A DNA stretch of 64,000 nt from Streptomyces violascens (GCF_014649955.1 NZ_BMUA01000032.1:1-64000); one strand, 5' to 3'. Shown: positions 8,743-17,554, counted from the first letter of the stretch. Numbers and translations: made by a program. The notes: generated from the letters alone by a model not told the origin.

Positions 8743-9369
8743 TCAGGTTCGCGCCTGGCCTGCCAGTTCCTTGGCCAAGTGCTCCAGTTGAGGGTCGGCC
8801 TTGGCGTTCTGGCCGAGGCTGACGATCAGGGCCAGGTCGCCTGGTCCGTCCATGGGCAGTCGCACCGACACGACGCTCTGGCCGGGCGTCGCCACCGGCT
8901 GGCCGCGCTCTGCCGTGGCCGCCTTGTTGAGCCAGGTCTTCATCTGGGCCGTGGACATTTCGGCGTCGCTCTGAACGCGCGGCGCCAGAAGAGCGAGAGC
9001 CGCGCCCTTGCCGACCCCGACGGTGTAGACGTGCAGCTTCTGCGCGTCGATGCGGTAGACGCAGTCGAGCACAGCGCCCTCGGACCGGCGGATCGGGGAG
9101 TCCGGGTCGGCCGTCGGATCGTCGACGTCCGCCGTCGCGGCGGGCCCGCCGGGGCTCGTGCCCGCCTGGCCGCCCTGGCCCGAGGCCTTGGCCGCTGCGA
9201 CGATGTCGTACTTCACCGGGCACGTCGACGCACCGCTGCTGCCCGTCGCCTTCGCCCGCTCCCTGACCCACGCCACGCTCAGTGCTCCGCTGTCCGGGCC
9301 CTGCGAACATCCCGTGAGCAGCAGCGCGGCGACGCCGAGCGCGGCGGCCGCGCTAAACCTCATGACCAT
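8743..9369 (-). CDS. Secreted lipoprotein
   Basis: A 208-aa exported protein. The chosen ATG follows GGGGG by 6 nt; starts 6 nt either side are possible. The signal peptide ends in a lipobox (ALLLTGCSQ), so it should be lipid-anchored outside the membrane. The mature part contains a single other pair of Cys (STCPVK and VLDCVYR) that could form a disulfide, and a Gly/Ala/Asp-rich linker (GGQAGTSPGGPAATADVDDP). The C-terminal half resembles the substrate-free lipoproteins common in Streptomyces. No catalytic motif is seen. Confidence 0.75.
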   Translation of the reverse strand: MVMRFSAAAALGVAALLLTGCSQGPDSGALSVAWVRERAKATGSSGASTCPVKYDIVAAAKASGQGGQAGTSPGGPAATADVDDPTADPDSPIRRSEGAVLDCVYRIDAQKLHVYTVGVGKGAALALLAPRVQSDAEMSTAQMKTWLNKAATAERGQPVATPGQSVVSVRLPMDGPGDLALIVSLGQNAKADPQLEHLAKELAGQART

Positions 9370-9672
9370 GGACATCCCCCGATGAGTTCTCCGGCTGAAC
9401 CTCACCGGCGACCGAACGTTGATGAGGGTGCCGATGATCGACGGATGGATCCTACTGGCCGTTGTTCCTTCGACGGTGACCGGCTGGTTTCTGCGGGCCA
9501 AGCAGGTCGCCCGGGTGATGCGGCAGACCGACCCATCACGTCGTCGGGCGCGCTGTGTGATTGGCCTTGCTGGTGGATGCACCACCGCTTCACGACCTGG
9601 AACACGATCACCGGGACCTGTCCGGCCAGTTGGGCAGAGCCGACATTGATGACGACTCGATACGCGCATCTA

Positions 9673-9695
9673 GGGCCTGTTCGAAGTCGTGATCA
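9673..9695 (+). repeat. Left terminal inverted repeat of the GNAT-carrying IS
   Basis: Identical over 23 bases to the reverse complement of 11325-11347. It begins GGGCCTGTTC and ends GTGATCA. Confidence 0.9.
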
Positions 9696-9745
9696 CGGGA
9701 TGGGGACTGAAGTCCACCGATGAGGGGCCAGTTAGGGTCTGTGCC

Positions 9746-10222
9746 ATGTCTGCTGTCACTGAGCCCGCGCCTGCTCATACCTTGCGCCCCGCGACCCGTG
9801 CCGACCTGCCTGCGGTACTGGCCCTGCTCGCTGACGAGGAGCAGGTGGTAGACCCGGCGACGGCGGTGGTATCGGAGGCGCATGAGCGCGCCTTCGCGGA
9901 GATCGACACGGATCCACGCAACGAAATGCTGGTCCTGGTGGACGACGGGGGCACGGTGGTGGGGTGCCTGCAGGCGACTTACATCCCGGGACTTGGCAAG
10001 GGCGGCGCCGAGCGCGCCCTGGTCGAGGCGGTGCGGATCCGCGCAGACCGGCGTGGGGACGGGCTCGGCCGGACCTTGATGGCGCACGCGATCACACGGG
10101 CACGCTCGCGTGGGTGCGTGTTGGTGCAGCTGACCAGCAACAAGCAGCGTGAGGACGCACACCGCTTCTATGCCGCACTGGGCTTCGCACGCAGCCACGA
10201 AGGGTTCAAGCTCGCGCTTTAG
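9746..10222 (+). CDS. GNAT-family N-acetyltransferase carried inside the IS
   Basis: A 158-aa cytoplasmic acetyltransferase that uses acetyl-CoA; the substrate is unknown. The fold order is visible: N-terminal strand HTLRPATRADLPAVLALL, then MLVLVDDGGTVVGCLQATY (strands 2-4), the acetyl-CoA loop RADRRGDGLGRTLMAHAI (the R/Q-x-x-G-x-G/A motif appears as RGDGLG), and the final HRFYAALGFARSHEGFKL. The ATG at 9746 is preferred, since upstream sequence is the IS end. It converges on the transposase with 21 bp between the stops and lies wholly inside the inverted repeats, so it moves with the element. Confidence 0.85.
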   Translation: MSAVTEPAPAHTLRPATRADLPAVLALLADEEQVVDPATAVVSEAHERAFAEIDTDPRNEMLVLVDDGGTVVGCLQATYIPGLGKGGAERALVEAVRIRADRRGDGLGRTLMAHAITRARSRGCVLVQLTSNKQREDAHRFYAALGFARSHEGFKLAL

Positions 10223-10243
10223 GGACGGTCGGGTCGCCTGTCA

Positions 10244-11272
10244 TCATGCGGGGTGGAGACTGCGGAGCCAGATGATCGCGCCGCGCAGATGAAGCCCCGC
10301 CATGTAGCTGTCGGGCCTCTTGTCGAAGCGTGTGGCCAGTCCCCTCCAGTCCTTGATCTTGTTGATGCACCGCTCCACGGTGTTGCGTTCCTTGTACATC
10401 CCGGCGTCATGGGAGACCGGGCGCCCGCCCCTCGCGCCCTTCTTCTTCCGGTTGGCCGCCTGGTCCGCCTTCTCCGGGATCACCGCCTTGATCTTCCGTT
10501 TGCGCAGGTGGGCACGGTTGGCTCGGGAGGAGTACGCCTTGTCGCCGGCCACGGCACCGGGCCGGGTACGCGGACGTCCGACGGGCCCGCGCACCCGCAC
10601 CCCTGCCAGCACGGCGGAAAATTGCGGGCTGTCGGCGGCCTGCCCGGGGGTAAGCACGAAGGACAGCGGACGGCAGCGTCGCTCGGCCGCCAGGTGAACC
10701 TTGCTGGTCAGGCCGCCGCGGGAGCGGCCCAGGGCTGCCGCCTTCAGTCGCGCCCGGCGCCGGTGCCGCTGCCGGCGGCGCTCCTCACGCTCCGGATCGG
10801 GCTCGGCCTCCTCGGCCGGGGTCATCTCATCGGCTTCGGCTGCAGCCTGCCGCTTGCGCCGCTTTCGCGCCTTTCGCGTGCCCCCTTTTTCGCCCTCGGC
10901 GGCCTTCTCCAGGGCGGCGAGAACCTCCTCGTCCACGACCATGCCGGCCGCGGCATGATGGGCGCGGGCGGTGGTGGAGTCCACGCTGACCAGGGACAAG
11001 TCCACCTGCCCGCGGCGGGCGGCTTCTGCGATCACGGCCTCCATCACGGCGGCGAACACCCCGGCATCACGCCACTGGGCAAACCGGTCATAGACCGTGG
11101 ACCAGGAGCCGAACGCATCCGGCACGTCTTGCCACGGGCTGCCGATGCGGAACCTCCAGATGACCCCCTCCAGCTGGTCGCGCAGGTGCTCCGGATAGGG
11201 GCCGTACTGCCCGATCGGCAGGTGGGGACCGATCAACTCCCAGTCAGCATCGCTCAGTTCGCGTCGCAGCAC
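10244..11272 (-). CDS. IS5-family DDE transposase
   Basis: A 342-aa transposase in one uninterrupted frame. The N-terminal domain (LSDADWELIGPHLP, GVIWRFRIGSPWQDVP) matches IS5/IS427 proteins. Catalytic positions are SVDSTTARAHHA (first Asp), VAGDKAYSS (second Asp) and ERCINKIKDWRGLATRFDK (Glu region). Between the first and second Asp lies an unusual insertion of about 70 residues of alternating Lys/Arg and Glu (RKARKRRKRQ, EEAEPDPEREERRRQRHRRR), making it longer than the usual 260-280 aa. Many relatives need a ribosomal frameshift; this copy does not. Confidence 0.9.
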   Translation of the reverse strand: MLRRELSDADWELIGPHLPIGQYGPYPEHLRDQLEGVIWRFRIGSPWQDVPDAFGSWSTVYDRFAQWRDAGVFAAVMEAVIAEAARRGQVDLSLVSVDSTTARAHHAAAGMVVDEEVLAALEKAAEGEKGGTRKARKRRKRQAAAEADEMTPAEEAEPDPEREERRRQRHRRRARLKAAALGRSRGGLTSKVHLAAERRCRPLSFVLTPGQAADSPQFSAVLAGVRVRGPVGRPRTRPGAVAGDKAYSSRANRAHLRKRKIKAVIPEKADQAANRKKKGARGGRPVSHDAGMYKERNTVERCINKIKDWRGLATRFDKRPDSYMAGLHLRGAIIWLRSLHPA

Positions 11273-11324
11273 ACGAGAGATCTATCAGTTCGATCGTGGT
11301 TGCCGAAAGCGATCACTGGGACCC

Positions 11325-11347
11325 TGATCACGACTTCGAACAGGCCC
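11325..11347 (-). repeat. Right terminal inverted repeat of the GNAT-carrying IS
   Basis: Perfect inverse of 9673-9695, located 52 bases upstream of the transposase start. Confidence 0.9.
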
Positions 11348-11741
11348 TAGCGCTGGGCTCGGGTCCGGGTGACACGCTGGCGTGGGTGGCCCTGTTTGCA
11401 GTCCCGATGGGGGCGGCTGTCCGAGGGACAGATGCCCGTGTCGCACCCGGAGGCCGGATGGGGGCGGGGGATGATCGGCGCGGTTCCGCCCCTGGCTGCC
11501 CATAGCCGGTGTCTCCCAGGACACGGGGCGGAGCCCCTCCCCGTCGCCCTGTCCCGGGTCCTCGTGTTGCGTCCCGGACGGCGCGGCGGGCAAGAACGGT
11601 GCCACTGCCTGGAGCGGCTCACCCCGGCCGGTGCCCGGCAGCACAGGGCCCCGGGGCTGGGGGCTGAACTGTCCCGGGGCTCGTGTGTACTTCACCTGAC
11701 CGATGGTTCAACGACTCGTCGTTCCCGTGGTCACTGTGTCG

Positions 11742-11835
11742 TCACACCCAGTCGACGCCCAACTCGGCGCGCAGAACGGGTTGTTCGCCGCTGGGCCGCT
11801 CGCGGCGGCCCTTCTGGTTCGAGTCCAGACGCCGT
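11742..11835 (-). pseudogene. Possible helicase-associated-domain remnant
   Basis: The minus strand ends in RRLDSNQKGRRERPSGEQPV and LRAELGVDWV before a stop. The spacing matches the final helix of actinobacterial helicase-associated domains (basic segment, acidic pair, LxxLGxxW). Nothing upstream is recognisable. This is a small relic at best. Confidence 0.3.
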
Positions 11836-11914
11836 GATCCCGCCACCGGCGGCTGCCAGAGACGGGGGCGGAGGCGCGCTATTTGCCGCTCTCGTGGGGG
11901 TTCCGCGTGGGGCG

Positions 11915-12129
11915 GAAGGGCCGACGGAGGCCGACGCATCAGCCTGCACCTGGCCGACCAGGACCACCGGGCCCTCATCCTGATCCTGTCCCACCAGCCT
12001 GGTCACGGACCCGAGGGCGAGGACCTGCTGCGCGAGGTGACCGCGCTCGGTGTCGAATCCTGCGGCACGGACACGGACCAGGAGGACGACGGGCGTCGGC
12101 GCTGGGCCCTGGCCGACCTCGGCGGGTGA
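11915..12129 (+). pseudogene. C-terminal fragment of an ATPase-like regulatory protein
   Basis: An open frame gives RRISLHLADQDHRALILILS, then LLREVTALGVESCGTDTDQE and ends RRWALADLGG. The pattern resembles C-termini of small anti-sigma/HATPase-like Streptomyces proteins. No N-terminal half or start is present, because the region between the IS end (11347) and here shows no coherent frame. 11348-11740 holds nothing else I can support. Confidence 0.4.
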
Positions 12130-12583
12130 GCCGATGTCATCTTGATGCCGCGGCTTGTGACAGCTCGGACAGCTCAACTGGAGGTCCAGCTACGTGACGG
12201 AATATCTGCCAGGGCGACCGTGCAGCCGACACATGTACGAAGCCCGGGAGACACTCAGGGGATAGAACGGAAGATGCGGATACCCCGAAACTTTTCCGCT
12301 AAGGAAGCACCGCGACCTCCATCACACTCATCCGTCAACACGACTTCTGCTGACCTCCGGCGGGAACCGGAAGCCCTTGTACGACGGCGGCCTGTCCACG
12401 AAATGGCCTCTCCCGAGACGATCAACACCAAGACTTGATAAGGCCGGAGCCCAGGGTGTTGGGACTGTGGCTCGCCATGATGGCGCTCGCCGCCAGCACG
12501 GTCATGGGCGCCATGCTGGCGGTTCTGATGACGTGAGGAGTGTCGGCTCATGGCTGCTGGGACATGGGACTGAGCTGACCGCA

Positions 12584-13486
12584 TCAGGTGGGGCTGTCGG
12601 AGGTGATGCGGGCCAGCAGTTCGCGGGTTTGCTGGGCTCGGTGGTGTCCCGGGGGCAGGAATTGTTCACAGTCCGCCAGTGCCTGGCGAGCCTCTGCTTC
12701 AGCCTCGCTACGGCGGCCCAGGCCGTGCAGGGCGGTGGCGGCGCCGAGGCCGATGGCTCCGGCGCCGCCGCGGCCGTATTGCGGTACCGGCTTACGGGCC
12801 TCGGTGAGCGCCTCCTCGTGGCGGCCCTGGCCGTTGAGGCTGCGGACCAGGCTGCAGCTCAGGGCCATGACGGCATCTCCCTCGGCACGGGGCAGGGCAC
12901 CGCGGGCAACGGTTTCGGCCTCCGGGTGGCGGCCTTGGCCGTTGAGGGCGTGCACCAGACAGTGGAGCGCGGCCAGTTCCACCTTCACGGAGTGCTGGGT
13001 GATGCGGGCCAGGGCGTTCAGGACGTCCCGGCACTCGGTCTCGGCTTCGCCGGGCCGCTCCAGGTGGCAGAGCGCCTGCGCGCGGTTCACCCGGACCGCG
13101 AGCGATGTCACGTAGTGACGCATGCTCGGCGGTTCGGCCGGCTCGGCCAGCAAGCCATCCAACTCGGACAGGGCCTGCGCGGCGCGTCCTTGCGCGAGGA
13201 CGGCGCGTGCGGCCAGCAATGAGGCGGTCACGTTCGTCAGGTCGCCCCGTCCCGGGGCGCGCCGCGCGGCACCTTGAAATGTACGCGCCCGGGCCTCGGC
13301 CTCCTCGGCACAGCCCGCACGCAGAAGCTCTTTGATACCGCGCAGCACCAGCGCTGAGGCCTGGTCGACTCCGCCCGTGGCCGTCGCCGGTCTGGTGCGG
13401 GTCAGGAGGGTTCGTAGGGACTTCACAGACCGGGAGGCTACGTGGAGCGGCTCATCGTTGATCGTCGGGGTGCTGCCATGTCCCAA
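12584..13486 (-). CDS. TPR-repeat protein
   Basis: A 300-aa cytoplasmic protein built of helical pairs typical of tetratricopeptide repeats: LLAARAVLAQGRAAQALSEL, RVNRAQALCHLERPGEAETE, LVHALNGQGRHPEAETVA, LVRSLNGQGRHEEALTEA and ALHGLGRRSEAEAEARQAL are successive units from residue 90 onward. The first 55 residues have no repeats and may mediate another contact. TPR arrays bind protein or peptide partners; the partner is unknown. Similar proteins in Streptomyces are called tetratricopeptide regulators. It is monocistronic, and 12130-12583 upstream of its stop holds no gene I can support. Confidence 0.85.
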   Translation of the reverse strand: MGHGSTPTINDEPLHVASRSVKSLRTLLTRTRPATATGGVDQASALVLRGIKELLRAGCAEEAEARARTFQGAARRAPGRGDLTNVTASLLAARAVLAQGRAAQALSELDGLLAEPAEPPSMRHYVTSLAVRVNRAQALCHLERPGEAETECRDVLNALARITQHSVKVELAALHCLVHALNGQGRHPEAETVARGALPRAEGDAVMALSCSLVRSLNGQGRHEEALTEARKPVPQYGRGGAGAIGLGAATALHGLGRRSEAEAEARQALADCEQFLPPGHHRAQQTRELLARITSDSPT

Positions 13487-13559
13487 TCATCCTTATCTGC
13501 CGGTCAGTAAGCCGTGCTCGTGGCTGTCGGCCGCAATGGGGCGTGGCTTTGTCCATGAG

Positions 13560-13790
13560 TGTGTCGTCCCGGTGGGGTTGAGTGGGTGGCTTTGTCGGCG
13601 GGTCTGTGACCTGTGGTGCTGCAGGTTTTGGGACGGGTTGGCTCGGGGTTCTGGGCTGCTGTGTTCTGGGTTTCTCGCTGGTTTTGGCGTTGTGGCTTGG
13701 GGTGTTGCAGAGAGTGGGATTGCTGCAGAACGGCTGGGATTTCCTGGGGTGGTGTCAGCGGCGGGCGTCTTGACCTTGGTCGGTACTCCG
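13560..13790. other. G/T-skewed low-complexity spacer
   Basis: The plus strand is strongly G+T rich here (runs such as GGGTTGGCTCGGGGTTC), unlike flanking DNA. Open frames exist on both strands but have no family resemblance, and their amino-acid content simply follows the skew. I treat 13487-14078 as non-coding apart from the promoter of the HIT gene at its right edge. Confidence 0.4.
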
Positions 13791-14078
13791 CCCGCCGCTA
13801 CCCCCGTTGCCCCGTCCGCCCGGGTCTCCCGCTGCGCCTCGTCACCCGCCCCCTTCTGCCGGCTGTGCGACTCAGGCCCAGCCTGGGGCGGTGTCTGTCG
13901 TGACGGCCGTGCTGAGGCTGGCGCCGGGCTGGGCAACGGCCGACAGGTAGCGTCGATGGCGTGAGCGGCCCAGGCCAAAGGAAGCGGTGCGCCCCCAGAC
14001 GGCGGCGCGCGATCTGTCCTCAACACAGGTGTGCTGGAGCCGAGTTGCTGACGTTCCGCGTCGTTACGATTTTCTCCC

Positions 14079-14555
14079 ATGACGGATGACTGGCGGTTGG
14101 ACCGGATCGGAAGTGCCCTGCGCGGTGAGAACCCCACGGTGCTGCGTCGTTTGCGGGCCGGCTTTGCGGCTATCGGCGATGTTCAGTTCCTACCGGGCTA
14201 CTCGGTGCTGCTCGCGGACGATCCGCAGGTGCAGCGGCTCTCCGACCTGCCGAAGGCGAAGAGACTGTCCTTCTTGTCGGACATGGACGCGCTCGGTGAG
14301 GCAGTCGAGCGTGCCTGTCGGCAGCTCGACCCGGCCTTCCGCAGGGTGAACTTGGAGATCCTCGGCAACACCGACGGGTTCCTGCACGCGCATGTATGGC
14401 CGCGGTTCGAGTGGGAGTCGGCGGAGCTGGTCCACATGCCGGTCTGGCTCTATTCCCGCGAGCACTGGCAGGACGAGCGTCATGCCTTGTCTGCTCAGCA
14501 TGCTGCGTTGCGGAAGACCATCGGTGAGGAACTGGATCTGCTGACCTCCTCCTGA
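14079..14555 (+). CDS. HIT-superfamily hydrolase (Ap4A hydrolase-like)
   Basis: A 158-aa cytoplasmic protein. The motif FLHAHVWPRFEWE near residue 105 is an H-x-H-x-x-P-R variant of the HIT nucleotide-phosphate hydrolase triad, in which the second His normally attacks the alpha phosphate. It is preceded by the family-type strand VNLEILGNTDG. The N-terminal GDVQFLPGYSVLLADDP corresponds to the strand pair before the active site. Streptomyces paralogues are annotated as diadenosine tetraphosphate hydrolase-like. Substrate is unproven. No operon partners are seen. Confidence 0.8.
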   Translation: MTDDWRLDRIGSALRGENPTVLRRLRAGFAAIGDVQFLPGYSVLLADDPQVQRLSDLPKAKRLSFLSDMDALGEAVERACRQLDPAFRRVNLEILGNTDGFLHAHVWPRFEWESAELVHMPVWLYSREHWQDERHALSAQHAALRKTIGEELDLLTSS

Positions 14556-14559
14556 GCTG

Positions 14560-15010
14560 GGGCTCAGGTGGCCAGTTCCTCCCAGTGAATAGGGGCAGTG
14601 GCGGTCTGGTCTGTCGGAGTCGCTCACGCCCTCCACCCGCACATCGATCCCGGGAAACAGCACATCCTCTACCGTCTTGCTCGCTACGGCAGGAAGTCGT
14701 TGCCGAAACGATCCCGCGTTCTGACCGCTGACCTGGGGATTCACGGAACTGCGGCCAGAGCCTCGAAGATGGCCAGGGACGCTGCCCGCCTCAGTTCGTT
14801 CGGGGTTCAACGGTGTGGGGATGAGTGGGGAGCGACCAGCATCCACGGCAGGGCCCGGTGACCAAAGCTCGCCGGGGCCTGGTGATCTGTAAGGGCTGGC
14901 GGAGGCAGCTCCTGTTCCGACCCCCCTCGCTCCGGGCTCGTCGCCATCGTTAATGTCGAGGGGATCATGGATCATCGCCGAGCCTGACGCGCTCGGGGGT
15001 TAGACGGGAG
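14560..15010. other. Intergenic stretch without a supported gene
   Basis: Open frames on both strands lack domain motifs and consistent codon bias. I see no hairpin or repeat of note. It may hold the promoter of the SUFU-domain gene. Confidence 0.4.
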
Positions 15011-15016
15011 AGCCTG

Positions 15017-15589
15017 GTGCCGGAGCTCATCGACCACTTTGAGAGCAGGCTGGGGAAGACGATAGGTGCCTGGTCCCCGCCCGCAGACGCCGTGCAGGGG
15101 CGTCCTGAGGTGGCGTGCTTCCGCAACGGGCGACTCTCCGGCTGCCAGGCGTTCGCGACCATCGGCCGTTTCCGGACGCCGTTGCAGCATCCCACTTTGG
15201 ACCGTCACTTTCACTTGGAGCTGCTGGCCTGTGAGAACACCCGCCGCACCACTGGCTATGGACATTTCCCCGACGTGCTCGAATACCTCGCTGGGCAGCT
15301 GCTGGCGAGCGGTCAGGCGATCCTGCGCGGTGACGTGGTCCCGCTTCCCACTCCGCTGCCAGGCGGAACCATGACGTCCCTCTATGCAGGACTGCCCGTC
15401 TACTTCGACGACGACTTCTTCTCGGTCACGATCGAGAACGGCAGCGATGTCGTCATCGTCTGGCTCATCCCCATCACGGATCAGGAGACAGCCTTCATCC
15501 GCGACAAGGGCTGGCAGGCATTCGAAGACGCACTCGCCCGCCAGGACCCCGACCTCCTCGACCCCGCCCGTCCCCAGCTCGACCTGTGA
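15017..15589 (+). CDS. Suppressor-of-fused (SUFU) domain protein
   Basis: A 190-aa cytoplasmic protein. The layout matches bacterial SUFU-domain proteins: an N-terminal helix (LIDHFESRLGKTIGAW), a strand with ATIGRFRTPL, HLELLACENTR, and a C-terminal sheet around VVIVWLIPITDQETAFI followed by a helix GWQAFEDALA. In bacteria this domain occurs mostly in immunity proteins of polymorphic-toxin systems. No toxin gene lies beside it, so it may be an orphan immunity gene. The GTG start is accepted from the frame limits and lacks a clear ribosome-binding site. Confidence 0.7.
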   Translation: MPELIDHFESRLGKTIGAWSPPADAVQGRPEVACFRNGRLSGCQAFATIGRFRTPLQHPTLDRHFHLELLACENTRRTTGYGHFPDVLEYLAGQLLASGQAILRGDVVPLPTPLPGGTMTSLYAGLPVYFDDDFFSVTIENGSDVVIVWLIPITDQETAFIRDKGWQAFEDALARQDPDLLDPARPQLDL

Positions 15590-15815
15590 GTCGGAGACAA
15601 GCGGAGGGCCTTGAAGTCGCGCTCCGGGCCCCCAAGGCACTCCACCACCGTCCCCCGATGACCTCAGTGGCATCGGAGCGGCTCCCACTCCCGCGCTCGC
15701 GGCTCAACTGCCCACGTGGAAGCTGCGGCTGATGATGACGAACGCGGGCCGCAAGCGCGGCATCACCGAGGACGCCGAACGGCTCCACACGCTGTCGTCG
15801 AGGGCCAGGAGCGGC

Positions 15816-15932
15816 TTATCGGCAGTGGTCAGTGGGGTGCGTGTTGGAGGTGGAGATGACGTCCAGGGAGCCGTCCGCCTTCTTGACCAGCCAGGCCCAG
15901 CCGGAACTGAAGGTGGTGACCGCCGCCGGCTT
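15816..15932 (-). pseudogene. Fe/Mn superoxide dismutase fragment
   Basis: A minus-strand frame reads TTFSSGWAWLVKKADGSLDV and then ISTSN. GSGWAWLV...DG.L.V.ST.N is a hallmark of the C-terminal domain of iron/manganese superoxide dismutases. The N-terminal domain and the metal-binding D-x-W-E-H motif are missing, and the frame stops soon after. It is a dead fragment. Confidence 0.65.
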
Positions 15933-16006
15933 GCGGCGCGATCTGGCCAAAGCGAGACATGACCAGCGCGGGACACAGCGAGCGGGGAACACCGCCATCG
16001 TACCGG

Positions 16007-16110
16007 GGTCACCGGGCCGTACACAGGCACGGCCTGCCGTGTGGCGCGGGGGCCCCGGGGTGCGGTGTTCCGTCACGCCGGCATAGGGCCGCTCGCTTGC
16101 CCCCGGGGCG
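16007..16110. repeat. About 104-bp dispersed GC-rich repeat, copy A
   Basis: From GGTCACCG to CCCCGGGGCG this segment is about 85-90% identical to 50296-50397 in the same orientation. The core GTGCGGTGTTCCGTCACGCC (20 bases) and the following GGCATAGGGCCG are identical. Both copies contain several short inverted repeats and no conserved reading frame. 15933-16440 holds nothing else except an IS-end relic. Confidence 0.7.
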
Positions 16111-16184
16111 GGTGCAGCATGGCATGTCCCCGTGGGGCGCAGCAGTGCGATCCGTGATGGTGGCCGACAACTTCCCTAGGTGCA

Positions 16185-16208
16185 GGGCTTGTTCGACGCG
16201 TTGTGATC
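16185..16208. repeat. Relic IS end related to the 9673/11347 inverted repeat
   Basis: GGGCTTGTTCGACGCG followed by TTGTGATC resembles the IS5-type end GGGCCTGTTCGAAG...GTGATC with a few changes. No transposase is attached. Confidence 0.45.
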
Positions 16209-16608
16209 CGTGTGGGTAGTTCCCGGCCGCCCGTGAGGCGGACGGGTACTGAGGTTGCAAGACCGGCGATGAACGCCGCGCGCTGCCCTGCTGGCCGGAG
16301 GAAGGACAGTTGCACGTAGCGGTGTTTCGGTTGGCTCGGTTGCGCTGTGTCTGTGCCATCCGTCCCGTCGGACACGGTGGCTTCCTCGCTCAGCTCCGGC
16401 TCCGGTTGGACCCGTCGGCGAACTGGCCTACCGGGGCTCTGCGATGGCGGTCGCGCCGATGTCGACGCAGGTGAGGTCGGCGGGGAAGCCGAGAGCACTC
16501 AGGGGACGCCCACCGTCGGCCTCGGGTGGGAGGCGCATGCTGGCAGGGGAGGCTGTGCTGGCGACTGCTTCCGTGGTGCGCATGGTGTCCATCTCTCAGA
16601 GGAGCGAC

Positions 16609-16880
16609 ATGGCTGGCTTACCAAGCGTTACCGGTGCCAACATCAAGAAGGGCCCCGGAGAGATGCCTGCAGTGCCTGCGGCGGACGATGTGATGACGGT
16701 CCTGGGACCGGTAGAGCCCGGCATGCTGGGGATGACGCTGATGCATGAGCATCTCTTCCTCGACCTTGGGCGGATCACCCGGGACAAGACACAGCACCTG
16801 TATGAAGTGCCACTGGTGGTCCAGGAGCTGAGCTTGTGCTTTATGGGCGGAGGCTTCGTTGAGGTCAGCAGCGCACGCGG
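16609..16880 (+). pseudogene. Phosphotriesterase-family protein, 5' fragment
   Basis: ATG 16609 follows GGAGCGAC. The N-terminus contains VMTVLGPVEPGMLGMTLMHE and then HLFLDLG, the signature of phosphotriesterase-related amidohydrolases (the HEH metal motif). Homology is lost near 16880 after about 90 residues, where an unrelated minus-strand fragment overlaps. Full proteins are about 330-350 aa, so most of the TIM barrel is missing. The start region looks intact, so a short product might still be made. Confidence 0.75.
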
Positions 16881-17155
16881 GCAGTGTCGCCGTCGATACG
16901 GACGATGCACTCTTTGAAGAGCGCCATGGGCCTGCCTTCGTCTTCGGCGACCAACGTTAGTCCGAGGTCCATGATGGGCTTGATGGCCTGCGCTGTTCGA
17001 GAGCCGTCAGGGTCCGGGCCGTGCAGATCCGCCCAGCGTTCGAACAGCGCACGGACCCCTTCCCATCCGGGCCTCGGGATGAAGTGGCAGAGAAACGTTG
17101 GCTGATCAATTGCGTACTGCCGTAGCTCGCCGATCCGGGTGTCGCCCTGTGTGAG
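16865..17155 (-). pseudogene. C-terminal fragment of an unknown gene
   Basis: An open minus-strand frame of about 96 codons has no start. It reads LRQYAIDQPTFLCHFIPRPG, LFERWADLHGPDPDGSR, IKPIMDLGLTLVAEDEGRP and ends FKECIVRIDGDTARVRC. Codon choice is host-like and the sequence looks like real protein. I do not recognise the family. The N-terminus was probably lost at a junction near 17155. Confidence 0.5.
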
Positions 17156-17251
17156 TCACCACGTCCCGTTCACTGTCGCCCCCTTCAGCTGCCGACCGCC
17201 TACCAGGCAGGTTCGCCGAGCCCGGCCTGGCTCGCCGGCCGGCTTCGGCAG

Positions 17252-17554
17252 TTGATCGCCCGTCGTATCGCCCACCCGGACCGCCCGGTGGCCGGACTGC
17301 ATGGCTGGGTGAAGGGTGCGCTCGGCGTGAGCAGGGGGCAGTGCGTCGAAGTCGACGAGTTCAGTCGGGCCGACAAGAAGCAGATCGTCCAGGCGGTTTG
17401 GGCGGCCCGGCGTGTGACCGAGGAGAGGATCGAAAAGGGTTGGGCTCTCGTGGCCGTGGGGCGCGACCCGCGGATCACCGGGTGGTACGCGGCCGAAGTC
17501 GATTGTCCGTTGGACCGTAAGGTGACCGGACGAGACGGGGGAGATACGTCGTGA
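17252..17554 (+). CDS. Hypothetical protein, possibly 5'-truncated
   Basis: A 100-aa frame starting at TTG. The central part KKQIVQAVWAARRVTEERIE is helical and GWYAAEVDCPLDRK follows. The stop overlaps the next start by GTGA, so it was translationally coupled to the membrane protein gene. The poor start codon and the upstream open frame suggest the true N-terminus has been lost. No family is recognised. Confidence 0.45.
   Translation: MIARRIAHPDRPVAGLHGWVKGALGVSRGQCVEVDEFSRADKKQIVQAVWAARRVTEERIEKGWALVAVGRDPRITGWYAAEVDCPLDRKVTGRDGGDTS

Larger units (their letters stand above)
9673..11347. mobile_element. IS5-family (IS427-like) element enclosing a GNAT gene
   Basis: Perfect 23-bp inverted repeats (beginning GGGCCTGTTCGAAG) bound a 1,675-bp segment. 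The flanks read CTA on the left and TAG on the right, which fits the CTAG target with TA duplication typical of the IS427 group. The transposase (minus strand) starts 53 bp inside the right end. A 158-aa acetyltransferase gene in the opposite direction occupies the space between the transposase stop and the left end, where such elements usually have only a few dozen bases. The element appears intact and recent. Confidence 0.85.

Noticed and set aside
9590..9672. Frame ending TTRYAHL next to the IS left end, resembling a tyrosine-recombinase tail
   Set aside because: Only this short motif fits. The preceding residues do not match integrases and there is no catalytic Arg/His region.
13493..14137. 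A 214-codon minus-strand ORF with Pro/Thr/Ala-rich sequence
   Set aside because: Composition follows the C/A-rich strand skew; there is no domain, and it overlaps the HIT gene start.
14598..14861. An 87-codon plus-strand ORF
   Set aside because: No family resemblance, poor codon bias and no ribosome-binding site.
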